This document shows positions 1-7,855 of a DNA stretch of 64,000 bases, in pieces. Within the stretch, counting starts at the first letter, position 1. Every line of letters starts with the position of its first letter. Below the pieces are notes generated by a model that saw nothing but the letters and a program-made list of their open reading frames with translations, was not told the origin of the DNA and made no database searches. A program made the translations under genes and the position numbers. This stretch comes from Weissella kandleri (GTDB taxonomy: Bacteria > Bacillota > Bacilli > Lactobacillales > Lactobacillaceae). The stretch lies in the NCBI RefSeq assembly GCF_001438705.1, contig NZ_JQBP01000003.1, positions 32,381-96,380 on the forward strand. The letters run 5' to 3'.

Positions 1-48
1 TCTTTTTAGGCAGCAATCCACGTAGTGAAGAGGTTATAAATAGTAATC

Positions 49-84
49 CACTATGCGGACATATTTACATATTTACGCATAGTG
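49..84. promoter_or_regulatory. Inverted repeat upstream of xerS, possible dif-type site or operator
   Basis: Arms CACTATGCG (49-57) and CGCATAGTG (76-84) are perfect inverted copies around an 18-bp spacer that ends in two tandem ATATTTAC units (61-68, 69-76). A weak promoter, TTTACA (64-69) with TAAAAT (88-93), overlaps the structure. In streptococci and lactococci the single-Xer recombination site lies just upstream of xerS, so a dif-like role is possible. An autoregulatory operator would fit equally well. The sequence was not matched to a known dif. Confidence 0.45.
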
Positions 85-150
85 TGTTAAAATAAAAACA
101 TACTTCATTATGACGACTTATTTTAGCCGAGTGCACTAAGGAGCTTATTT

Positions 151-1221
151 ATGACTACTAAAAAACAATTTATTGAAAACGCGCAAAAAAAATTACTTTT
201 AATGCCACCCATTACTAAACAATTTTATAATTATCGCATAGCTAGCGGCGCGCAACCTTCAACTATGTATACAACTTTAAATAATCTACACCAATTCTTT
301 ACTTGGTTTTGTAACCATACACCAGACTTAAACGTTCCTGAACAATCAGCTTTACGAGTCTCAGACTTAGCTTTGATTAATCCTGAAACGATTCAAGCTT
401 ATATTACATCAATGCTCGCACCTGCAGATGGCACTAAACCAGTCTCAAAGAATACCATCAACACAAGATTAATGTCGTTACGCGGCTTTTTTCGTTGGTT
501 AACTGTCGAGTCGACAGATCCGCAAAATGCGCCACACAGCTATTTAGATAATAACCCCATGCTTAAAATTAAATTCAAGTATGGTCAGACCACCTTAAAT
601 GCTAAGGCGAATGCTATCAATAAAAAAATTTATGACGGTGATCGTAAGTTTAATTTCTTGGAATGGTTGCAAAATGACTATAAAAAAACGTTATCACCAC
701 AAGCACTCAAGCTTTACGAACAAACTGAAATCCGTAACTGCGCCATTTTCTCTCTCTTAATTGCTTCGGGGCTACGGGTTACCGAGCTCGTTAATATCGA
801 ATTAACCGACATTGATAACGATAAGCATATCATTGAAAACGTCATTCGCAAAGGAGATCACGAAGACGTCGTTAAATACGCAGCCTGGGCTGAACCGTAT
901 ATTGCAGATTGGCTCGAATACCGTGATCTTAATTTTGGTGAACAAGCAAATTCTGCTTTATTTGTTACTTTAAGCCGAGGTTTGGTTTACCGTATTTCAC
1001 AGTCACAAGTTGAGCGTATGGTTAAAAAATATACTAAGGCCTTTGGTCGAGAAACGACGCCTCATAAACTACGCCACACCTTTGGAACTGAGCTTTATCG
1101 AGCAACTAACTCAGTTATCGATGTTCAACAAGCGCTGGGGCAGACTACTGATTCAGCTACTAAAATTTACATCCACGCCGATCAAGATAAACGCAACCAA
1201 GCAATCGAAAAACTCGAATAA
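151..1221 (+). CDS. xerS: Tyrosine recombinase, XerS-like
   Basis: This is probably the single-Xer chromosome-dimer resolvase that acts with FtsK at dif. Length is 356 aa, the length I recall for streptococcal XerS. An N-terminal SAM-like core-binding domain (about 20-125) precedes the catalytic domain (about 165-350). Catalytic residues seen are Arg209 (ASGLRVTEL), Lys234 (RKG), His305 and Arg308 (PHKLRH) and nucleophile Tyr340 (KIYIH). The usual second His/Trp in the LGH motif is Gln331 (ALGQ), which is unusual. The middle segment (NAKANAIN, then TLSPQALKLYEQ) resembles XerS rather than phage integrases. An AAGGAGC ribosome site precedes the ATG. No att duplication or phage gene is nearby, so a housekeeping role is favoured over an integrase. 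Confidence 0.78.
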   Translation: MTTKKQFIENAQKKLLLMPPITKQFYNYRIASGAQPSTMYTTLNNLHQFFTWFCNHTPDLNVPEQSALRVSDLALINPETIQAYITSMLAPADGTKPVSKNTINTRLMSLRGFFRWLTVESTDPQNAPHSYLDNNPMLKIKFKYGQTTLNAKANAINKKIYDGDRKFNFLEWLQNDYKKTLSPQALKLYEQTEIRNCAIFSLLIASGLRVTELVNIELTDIDNDKHIIENVIRKGDHEDVVKYAAWAEPYIADWLEYRDLNFGEQANSALFVTLSRGLVYRISQSQVERMVKKYTKAFGRETTPHKLRHTFGTELYRATNSVIDVQQALGQTTDSATKIYIHADQDKRNQAIEKLE

Positions 1222-1318
1222 GTTTGACGATAAAGTAAGAAATAGATCCTAAACCAATTTTTAGTAGATGCAGATTGTCTTAAAATCTGACCGAAAGCAC
1301 CTTTAATCTTAATTAACA

Positions 1319-1352
1319 AAAAAGCATAGTCTTAATTTTGACTATGCTTTTA
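1319..1352. terminator. Bidirectional terminator between xerS and copA
   Basis: The stem AAAGCATAGTC / GACTATGCTTT has an 8-nt loop. It is flanked by A and T runs on both sides, so it can end both converging transcripts. Confidence 0.8.
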
Positions 1353-1418
1353 AAATCGCGTTATTTTGTATTATACATTTTATAATTTGCCTTATACATA
1401 AATAATAATTTAAGCCGT

Positions 1419-3332
1419 TTAGCTGATTTTATCAAATTTGAGCAAAAGTGAATTAGCTAGGACGGAAACAGAGCTCAAAGCCATGGCCAATCCCGCAAAT
1501 CCCGGACTCAATGTGACGCCCCACTTTACAAACAGGCCTGCTGCTAATGGTAGACCAATAATATTATAAACGAAAGCCCAGAACAAATTCTCTTTAATTT
1601 TCATAAAGGTCTTTTGACTTAATTTCAATGCCTTGGGCACATCTGTTAAGTTATTTTTCATCAATACAATATCACCAGTATCAATCGCAATATCAGTTCC
1701 GGTCCCCATCGCAATTCCTAAATCAGCAGTAGCTAAAGCTGGCGCATCATTTAATCCATCACCCACAAAAGCGACAGGACCATTACTTTGTAATTGTTGC
1801 AAATGATCCGCTTTTTGGTTAGGTAAAACTTCGGCCTGAATTTCATCAACGCCTAATTGTTGACCGATTGCTTGCGCTACATTTTGATTATCGCCAGTAA
1901 TCATCGCCGTTTGGTAATTAGCCTGCTTTAATTGTTGAATTGCTGGTTTTGCTGAAGCTTTCGGTTGATCTTGGATTGCCAATATACCTTGCACCTGTTG
2001 ATCCCAAGCAACATACACCACACTTTGCGCCTGTTGCATATAAGTTGCAGCAGCTGTCTGCAATTGCGGTGCTAATGTTGCATCACCCATCAAAGTGAGA
2101 TTACCAACTGCGACCAGGTGACCATTAATTTCACCTTGCGCCCCTTGACCCGCAATCGCTTTAAAATTATGAACCGGCTGCAATTCGTCAGCATTCACCG
2201 TGGCCACCACGGCTTGTGCCAAAGGATGCTCCGAAACCTGTTCAACACTCGCCGCCCAATTTAAAATTTGTTGCGTATCAACTTGTGGTATGGTGCTCGT
2301 TTGCGTTACCTTTGGAGTCCCTTCAGTTAAAGTGCCTGTCTTATCAAATGCCACCACTTTAATCTGATTGGCTTGTTCTAAGACTGTTCCATTCTTAATT
2401 AAAATACCTAATTTAGCTCCACGAGCAGTCCCAACCATTAAAGCCGTTGGGGTTGCTAATCCTAGCGCACATGGACACGCTATAACTACAACGGCGACCG
2501 CATAATTAATAGCCTGACCTACTGTTGCATCCAAAAACAAATACCAAACTAAGAAAGTTAAAATCGAAACAATCAAGACGGCCGGTACAAAGACATCTGA
2601 AATCTGATCGGTTAATTTTTGAATGGGCGCCTGGCTGGCTTGTGCTTTTCGCACGACTTCAATAATCTGCTGCAACATCGTCTCCGAGCCCACTTTATTG
2701 ACCCGTAAAACCAGCGTTCCATTTTGATTTAATGTTGCCCCAAAGACTTGATCATCCTTTTGTTTTTGGACAGGTAGACTTTCACCCGTTAGCATAGCTT
2801 CATTCACTGATGAATTACCTTCTAAGACGATTCCATCCAAAGGAATTTTTTCTCCCGGCTTAACCCGTAATTGGTCACCAACTTGCAGTTGATCAATCGC
2901 AATTTCTTGATACCGTCCATCACGCCATACTTCAGCCGTATTAGCTTGTAACTGCATTAATTTTTCAACTCCAGTATTTGCTTGCTCGCGCATCCGGACT
3001 TCCAATACTTGACCCAATAAAACAAAGGTAATTACAACCGCAGCACTTTCAAAATAAACCGGCTGAGCTTGCATCATCGCCCACAAACTATACAAGTAAG
3101 CCGTTGCCGTTCCGACCGCGACCAAGGTATCCATATTAGCGTGATGCTTTTTAAACGAAGCCCACGCGCTATGCCAAAATGGGCGCGCCGCAATTAACAT
3201 AATCACGGTCGTAATCGCTGCCATCGTCCAAACACCACCAGGAAGCATGATGCCCAGCGGCGTTAAAATCATTTCCGCCAACAAAGGCAACGTTAAAACT
3301 AATGCACTCCAAAAACGCGTTTCAATTCGCAT
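1419..3332 (-). CDS. copA: Copper-translocating P1B-type ATPase
   Basis: Membrane pump that exports (or cycles) Cu(I) using ATP. About 637 aa. It has the metal-site CPC in [13 protein letters not shown], the phosphorylation motif DKTGTLTEG, the P1B HP motif in SEHPLAQA, and [10 protein letters not shown] near the C-terminus. The N-terminus goes straight into membrane helices, so the usual CxxC heavy-metal-binding domains are absent. I chose ATG at 3332 because GGAGG sits 6 nt upstream and it lies one base after the previous stop; a longer TTG-started frame would overlap that gene. It is third in a CopY-cupredoxin-CopA operon. The missing metal-binding domain may be supplied by the cupredoxin encoded just before it (inference). 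Confidence 0.93.
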   Translation of the reverse strand: MRIETRFWSALVLTLPLLAEMILTPLGIMLPGGVWTMAAITTVIMLIAARPFWHSAWASFKKHHANMDTLVAVGTATAYLYSLWAMMQAQPVYFESAAVVITFVLLGQVLEVRMREQANTGVEKLMQLQANTAEVWRDGRYQEIAIDQLQVGDQLRVKPGEKIPLDGIVLEGNSSVNEAMLTGESLPVQKQKDDQVFGATLNQNGTLVLRVNKVGSETMLQQIIEVVRKAQASQAPIQKLTDQISDVFVPAVLIVSILTFLVWYLFLDATVGQAINYAVAVVVIACPCALGLATPTALMVGTARGAKLGILIKNGTVLEQANQIKVVAFDKTGTLTEGTPKVTQTSTIPQVDTQQILNWAASVEQVSEHPLAQAVVATVNADELQPVHNFKAIAGQGAQGEINGHLVAVGNLTLMGDATLAPQLQTAAATYMQQAQSVVYVAWDQQVQGILAIQDQPKASAKPAIQQLKQANYQTAMITGDNQNVAQAIGQQLGVDEIQAEVLPNQKADHLQQLQSNGPVAFVGDGLNDAPALATADLGIAMGTGTDIAIDTGDIVLMKNNLTDVPKALKLSQKTFMKIKENLFWAFVYNIIGLPLAAGLFVKWGVTLSPGFAGLAMALSSVSVLANSLLLKFDKIS

Positions 3333-3333
3333 A

Positions 3334-3717
3334 TTAAGCCTCCGGTTCAATCTTTAACTGTCCATGGAACATATTCATCCCACAGGCCCAGTTATAATCA
3401 CCAGCTTCTTTAGTATCAATCTTTACCGTTACCGGTTGATCCTTAGGCAGTGCTTGATTAATTCCTAAATCTGGGAACACAACATGATCCAAACAGCTTG
3501 AAGCATCCTTGCGCGTAAAGATTAACTCAGCTGGGACATTTTGCTTTAAAACAACTTTTTCAGGTGAATATCCACCATCAACGTTAATTTTAATCCGCTG
3601 CTTTTGGCCCTCTATTACCGCTGTTGATTCAGCCACTTGGTGTTTGCCAAAAAACCACCATACAATTCCAATTATGAAAATAATTCCGACAATCCCAACA
3701 ATCACTTTAATCATCAT
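3334..3717 (-). CDS. Membrane-anchored cupredoxin-like copper protein
   Basis: 127 aa. One N-terminal membrane helix (about residues 3-23) is followed by a lysine-rich linker and a cupredoxin-type beta domain. Likely Cu ligands are visible: Cys and His in [10 protein letters not shown] (about 84-93), and Cys, Met and His in [12 protein letters not shown] near the C-terminus. The domain would lie outside the membrane. It sits between copY and copA with a one-base gap to copA, so it probably binds copper and hands it to or from the ATPase, replacing the small chaperone CopZ. The family of stand-alone cupredoxin_1 proteins next to copper ATPases is known; the direction of transfer is inference. 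Confidence 0.8.
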   Translation of the reverse strand: MMIKVIVGIVGIIFIIGIVWWFFGKHQVAESTAVIEGQKQRIKINVDGGYSPEKVVLKQNVPAELIFTRKDASSCLDHVVFPDLGINQALPKDQPVTVKIDTKEAGDYNWACGMNMFHGQLKIEPEA

Positions 3718-3767
3718 TAATCTCCTCTGTTCATCCTAACTGTAATTAATTCGCCAAACGCTGATCT

Positions 3768-4190
3768 CTAACAATTACCATCAGGCATGCAATGACATTG
3801 CACCACTTCTGGAGCGGTTTGTGCACGAGCTTGCAAAATATCTTGCATAGCAGCAATATCTTTCTGACTAATCGGCGCCATTTTCAAGAGCTCTTGTAGT
3901 GCATTACCTTGATGTCGATCACATAGCCGCTTAAATAGTGCCTGTGTATATTCAATTGATATATGATCCTCATCTACCAACGCTGTATATTGATATTGCT
4001 TTCCCAGCGCTTGCGTTACTAAAAACCCCTTTTTTACCAAACGCGCTAACATCGTTTTAATCGTTGAGGCTGACCAATTGTGGTCAGGGGCCAATAAATC
4101 GCTAATCGCATGACTTGTTAACCCTGGCTTAGCCCAAATTAAATTCATCACCGCAAATTCAGCTTCTGAAATATTACTGATGGCTTCCAT
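3768..4190 (-). CDS. copY: CopY-type copper-responsive repressor
   Basis: 140 aa member of the BlaI/MecI/CopY family. The N-terminal winged helix (about 5-75) includes the recognition region SASTIKTMLARLVKKGFL. The C-terminus ends in CHCMPDGNC, the CxCx4C motif that holds Zn in the repressing form and is displaced by Cu(I). It represses its own operon through the two cop boxes directly upstream (4215-4224 and 4246-4255). An AGGAGTTG ribosome site precedes the ATG. First gene of the copper operon. Confidence 0.93.
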   Translation of the reverse strand: MEAISNISEAEFAVMNLIWAKPGLTSHAISDLLAPDHNWSASTIKTMLARLVKKGFLVTQALGKQYQYTALVDEDHISIEYTQALFKRLCDRHQGNALQELLKMAPISQKDIAAMQDILQARAQTAPEVVQCHCMPDGNC

Positions 4191-4214
4191 CGATAACCAA
4201 CTCCTTTCTTAATC

Positions 4215-4257
4215 TACATCTGTAAACAATGTTAGCCTTAGAGTCTACATTTGTCAA
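4215..4257 (-). promoter_or_regulatory. cop operon promoter with two CopY boxes
   Basis: On the minus strand, TTGACA (4257-4252), a 17-nt spacer and TAACAT (4234-4229) form the promoter. CopY boxes fitting KACANNTGTA lie at 4255-4246 (GACAAATGTA, overlapping the -35) and 4224-4215 (TACAGATGTA, just after the -10). Bound repressor would cover both core elements. Confidence 0.88.
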
Positions 4258-4277
4258 CACAATCACGCCTTGCCGCT

Positions 4278-4313
4278 AAAAAAAACGGTGAGGATATTCC
4301 TTACCGTTTTTTA
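4278..4313 (-). terminator. Terminator of the drug-efflux gene
   Basis: The hairpin ACGGT-GAGGA / TCCTT-ACCGT is followed by a U run on the minus strand, just after the MFS stop codon. Confidence 0.75.
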
Positions 4314-4328
4314 TATTAATGTTATTGC

Positions 4329-5693
4329 TTAGGTTGTTAACCGACGCCATTGTTGATTTAACAACTTAATTGTCGTAATAAAGAGCAATAAGGCGATTAC
4401 AAAGAGAACGGCCAGTAAGATAACGCCATTGCGCCCACCAATCATGGCTCCATGCACTGCATCACTAGCCTGTCCCATCGCAAACAAACGTGCTGCCACA
4501 GCAGTCGCAGCCGCCCCTGCAAATTGCTGCAAGGTATTCATGACACTATTCCCATCCGCAGACAAAGTCTCGTCTAATTGACTTAAGGTAGCGGTCATTA
4601 AGTTATTAATAGCCATCCCCGAACCAATCATGGTCAAGACATGAAGGCCTAAGAAGACCCAGATTTGTTCCCATTGAAAGGCAATTGCTAAACTAGTCAT
4701 GGCAATCGTTGAAGCTGTCAAACCGAAAATAATTGGCTTAACTGGTCCAATTTTATCTAAAATCCGTCCGGAAATGGGGCCTAAGATTGCACCGGTTACT
4801 GCGCCAGGGAACATGAATAACCCGGCCACAGTTGAAGTCTTACCCAAGCCGATTTGAATAAAGCTTGGTAAGATAAAGGACAAGGTTAAAAGCATGGCTT
4901 GATATATGAGTACTCCATACAATAAACGATCGAAAACACTGTTTTTAAAGACATTTAAATTCAATAACATTCGTTGCTTATTCAAGTAATAGAAAATGAT
5001 TAACGCAATTAAGCTCCCAATGAACCAAGTAATTGAAAGCTGTTCAATCGCTAACAAAAGACTGCTTAATCCGATTCCTAAGAACACAAAAGCGCCCAGG
5101 TTAAACTTTTCAGAACGTTCAACGGACTCTTGTGGCATAGCATATAACCCCATCCCAAATGAGATCAACGCCAAAGGAACTAAGAACCAGAAAATAGCTC
5201 GCCAGCCTAAGGTTCCCATCAAGACACCACCATAGGTCGGACCGATCGCTGGCGCAATGGAAGTCGTCATCGTTCCGATTCCCATCATGACGCCCCGTTT
5301 TTCCATTGGTGATTTTGTTAAAATAATATGAAACATTAATGGTAAGGCAATTCCCGTTCCCAATCCTTGCAAAAATCGTCCCGCTAACAAAATTGAAAGA
5401 GTCCCTGCAAAACTATCCATGATAATTCCCATAAAGAACAAAATATTTGAAACAATAAATAATGTACGTGCTGAAAAATTACGAATAAAATAAGCAGATA
5501 AAGGGACAATAATCGCAATTGCTAAAAGATACCCCGTGGTAACCCATTGCACACCATTCGCATTCACATTAAATTCTTCCATTAATGCTGGAAAGGTAAC
5601 GTTCATTGACGTTTCAATCAAAACCCCACTAAAACACATAATACCAGCCGCAATTACAGCGGCCAATACATGCCATTCTTTTGTTTTTTGCAT
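4329..5693 (-). CDS. MFS drug:H+ antiporter, DHA2 (EmrB/QacA) type
   Basis: 454 aa, almost entirely hydrophobic, with about 14 predicted membrane segments. It exports toxic compounds using the proton gradient. The N-terminal FSGVLIETSMNVTFPAL and QWVTTGYLL are typical of DHA2 pumps of lactic acid bacteria. It is clearly paralogous to the pump at 59317-60711, sharing long stretches around LIETSMNVTFP, QWVTTGYLL and ALGPT/AIGPTYGG. A GGGGAGT ribosome site lies 9 nt upstream of the ATG. The transcript starts far upstream and carries a terminator in its leader, suggesting induction by antitermination. The substrate cannot be told from sequence. Confidence 0.88.
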   Translation of the reverse strand: MQKTKEWHVLAAVIAAGIMCFSGVLIETSMNVTFPALMEEFNVNANGVQWVTTGYLLAIAIIVPLSAYFIRNFSARTLFIVSNILFFMGIIMDSFAGTLSILLAGRFLQGLGTGIALPLMFHIILTKSPMEKRGVMMGIGTMTTSIAPAIGPTYGGVLMGTLGWRAIFWFLVPLALISFGMGLYAMPQESVERSEKFNLGAFVFLGIGLSSLLLAIEQLSITWFIGSLIALIIFYYLNKQRMLLNLNVFKNSVFDRLLYGVLIYQAMLLTLSFILPSFIQIGLGKTSTVAGLFMFPGAVTGAILGPISGRILDKIGPVKPIIFGLTASTIAMTSLAIAFQWEQIWVFLGLHVLTMIGSGMAINNLMTATLSQLDETLSADGNSVMNTLQQFAGAAATAVAARLFAMGQASDAVHGAMIGGRNGVILLAVLFVIALLLFITTIKLLNQQWRRLTT

Positions 5694-5744
5694 TTTTAAA
5701 CCACTCCCCTTTTTAATATATTTTCAACCAGAACCTCAGACATT

Positions 5745-5777
5745 AAAAAACGGGCATAACCAAAATGATTATGCTCG
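5745..5777 (-). terminator. Terminator hairpin inside the leader of the drug-efflux gene
   Basis: The stem CGAGCATAA (5777-5769) / TTATGCCCG (5759-5751) has one mismatch and is followed by six U on the minus strand. It lies between the promoter at 5859-5831 and the pump start at 5693, so it would stop transcription before the gene unless disrupted. Confidence 0.6.
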
Positions 5778-5830
5778 CCTCTTTTCTCGGTATACAACTA
5801 AATATACTATCTGTACGAAAATATAAGTTA

Positions 5831-5859
5831 ATTCTAACATGTGCCCCGACGCAAAGCAA
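5831..5859 (-). promoter_or_regulatory. Promoter for the drug-efflux gene
   Basis: TTGCTT (5859-5854), a 17-nt spacer ending in TGT, and TAGAAT (5836-5831) on the minus strand form an extended -10 promoter. The leader to the ATG would be about 130 nt long. Confidence 0.55.
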
Positions 5860-5949
5860 GCGCTTGGCACCTTCTATCATCTGCACACGTAAGATTATTT
5901 TCCTGAGATTTGCAGCCCCAGCTTTCCTCAAAGGTAACTCGGCGTGGTA

Positions 5950-5958
5950 TGCTATAAT
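5950..5958 (+). promoter_or_regulatory. Extended -10 promoter of the LepA2 gene
   Basis: TGCTATAAT lies 31 nt before the ATG at 5990, with no good -35. An AAAGAGGT ribosome site follows. Confidence 0.65.
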
Positions 5959-5989
5959 TATTATTTAAATTTTTTAAAGAGGTAAATAC

Positions 5990-7765
5990 ATGAGTTTCCC
6001 ACAAGACCACATTCGTAATTTCGCCATTATTGCCCATATCGATCACGGTAAATCCACTTTAGCTGATCGTATTATGGAGATGACCAGCACTGTTAGTGAT
6101 CGTGAATCAACTGCACAACAATTGGATGACTTAGCTGTTGAAAAAGCGCACGGCGTCACTGTCAAGTCTAAGGCGGTTCGTAATTATTACATTGATGACC
6201 AGCACGATGAATATCAGTATAATTTAATTGACACCCCCGGGCACGTCGATTTTAATTATGAAGTTTCTCGTTCTCTCTCGGCCACGGACGGTGTGCTTTT
6301 AGTCGTCGACGCTACTAAAGGTGTGCAAGCCCAAACTGTCGCGAATTTCCGTTTAGCAAAAGAAGCCGGCTTAACAATTATCCCTATTATTAATAAAATT
6401 GATAATCAAATGGCTGATATCCAAAAAACTACTGAACAATTACTAGAATTAGAACCAACTTTTCAAACTGACCAGATTTTACATATTTCAGCGAAAAGTG
6501 GTTTAGGCGTTGATCAAGTCCTTCTAGCCATCCGCGATCAAATTCCGGCTCCCGCTGGTGACATCCAGGCTCCATTGACAGCGCTAGTTTTTGATTCTAA
6601 ATTTGATCCTTATAAAGGAGTAATTGCGCAAGTGCGGATTATGGAAGGCCAATTGTCTGCGCAAACCAAGCAAGTCTTCATGGCTAGCCAAGTTGCTTCA
6701 ACGAACAAAGAAGTGGGCGTCTTTACACCAGAACCCCAAGCTTTACAAACTCTCCGCGCGGGAGATGTTGGTTACCTGGTTACGGGAGTCAAAAATCCTG
6801 ATAGTATTAAAATTGGTGATACCGTCACCAACGAAATAATGCCCGCAAAACAACCGTTGCCTGGTTATCAAGAAGTTGAACCAATGGTCTATGCTGGTCT
6901 ATACCCTAAGGATACTGATTATAAAGAATTCAAAACGGCGATTGAAAAGTTAGCCTTAAATGATGCGGCTTTTCATTATGAACCCGAACAATCCGAAGCC
7001 TTGGGGATGGGTTTTCGCGGTGGCTTTTTAGGTATTTTTCACCTTCAAATTATTCGTGAACGCTTAATGACTGAATTCGGGATTAACGTCTTAACGACGA
7101 TGCCAAATTCAACCTTTAAAATCACCTTGAAAAACCAAAATGAACCCGTCTATGTGGAAAATCCCATTCAGTTCCCCGATTGGTCAAAAATCAGTCTGGT
7201 TGAAGAACCCTATGTCCATGCTAAAATCACTTTACCCAACGAAATGTTAAATGACATCATGCGTTTAGCTGAAAGTCGCCGGGGAATATTAGAAGATTTA
7301 GATACGCTTGGTTCAATGGTCGTCGCCACCTATCTGATGCCCATCTCTGAAATTGCCTATGATTTTTTCAATGAATTAAAATCAGTTTCGCATGGTTTTG
7401 CTACGCTTTCTACTGAATCAGCCGATTATAATTATTCTGATTTGGTGAAATTAGAGATTGCCATCGACTACGCTAACATCGATGCTTTAACAATCATCAC
7501 GCATCGGCTTAAGGCTGAACGGATTGCTCAAAATATGGTCACAAAGTTACGTGATCTCGTTCCCCGGAAACTACAAGCCATGCCTGTTCAAGCAATTGTC
7601 GAAGGCCGCGTCATTGCCCGTGAGAACATTCCACCCCTCCGGAAAGTGGCCGCCAAAGGAACTAAGGTCTCTAAAAAACAACAACAGCTCCGGCGTTCAG
7701 GACAAGCTAAGGTGGACATTGAATTACCACAAGCTGTCTTTGATGCTATTTTAGACCTTGGATAA
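5990..7765 (+). CDS. lepA2: LepA/EF4-like translational GTPase, LepA2 type
   Basis: 591 aa GTPase with the EF4 domain order. G motifs are AHIDHGKS (15-22), DTPGH (81-85) and NKID (135-138). It is related to LepA, which acts on stalled or back-translocated ribosomes. Two parts differ from ordinary LepA. Switch I reads AHGVTVKSKAV instead of the usual ERGITIK pattern, although the threonine is kept. The C-terminal tail lacks the basic YGGD-SRK(R/K)KLLEKQKEGK block that normally reaches the peptidyl-transferase centre, having only KVAAKGTKVSKKQQQLRR. Lactobacilli are known to carry a second LepA, and this looks like that paralogue. The main lepA is not in this window. Monocistronic, with its own promoter and terminator. 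Confidence 0.85.
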   Translation: MSFPQDHIRNFAIIAHIDHGKSTLADRIMEMTSTVSDRESTAQQLDDLAVEKAHGVTVKSKAVRNYYIDDQHDEYQYNLIDTPGHVDFNYEVSRSLSATDGVLLVVDATKGVQAQTVANFRLAKEAGLTIIPIINKIDNQMADIQKTTEQLLELEPTFQTDQILHISAKSGLGVDQVLLAIRDQIPAPAGDIQAPLTALVFDSKFDPYKGVIAQVRIMEGQLSAQTKQVFMASQVASTNKEVGVFTPEPQALQTLRAGDVGYLVTGVKNPDSIKIGDTVTNEIMPAKQPLPGYQEVEPMVYAGLYPKDTDYKEFKTAIEKLALNDAAFHYEPEQSEALGMGFRGGFLGIFHLQIIRERLMTEFGINVLTTMPNSTFKITLKNQNEPVYVENPIQFPDWSKISLVEEPYVHAKITLPNEMLNDIMRLAESRRGILEDLDTLGSMVVATYLMPISEIAYDFFNELKSVSHGFATLSTESADYNYSDLVKLEIAIDYANIDALTIITHRLKAERIAQNMVTKLRDLVPRKLQAMPVQAIVEGRVIARENIPPLRKVAAKGTKVSKKQQQLRRSGQAKVDIELPQAVFDAILDLG

Positions 7766-7786
7766 GCAACAACCTTTAAAATAAAC

Positions 7787-7839
7787 AAAAACTGCAAGCA
7801 TCCCCATTCCTCTCGGTTTGAAGATTCTTGCAGTTTTTT
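7787..7839. terminator. Bidirectional terminator between lepA2 and the M20 dipeptidase
   Basis: The stem AAAACTGCAAG / CTTGCAGTTTT has a 28-nt loop and is flanked by A and T runs. It serves the two converging genes. Confidence 0.7.
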
Positions 7840-7855
7840 ATTAATTCAGCAGTCC

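Noticed and set aside
151..1221. Prophage or island integrase
   Set aside because: No attachment duplication, excisionase, repressor or phage genes follow; sequence pattern and length fit XerS.
5743..5931. 62-codon frame in the drug-pump leader as a regulatory peptide
   Set aside because: Its upstream part lies before the likely transcription start, and no ATG with a ribosome site lies within the transcript.
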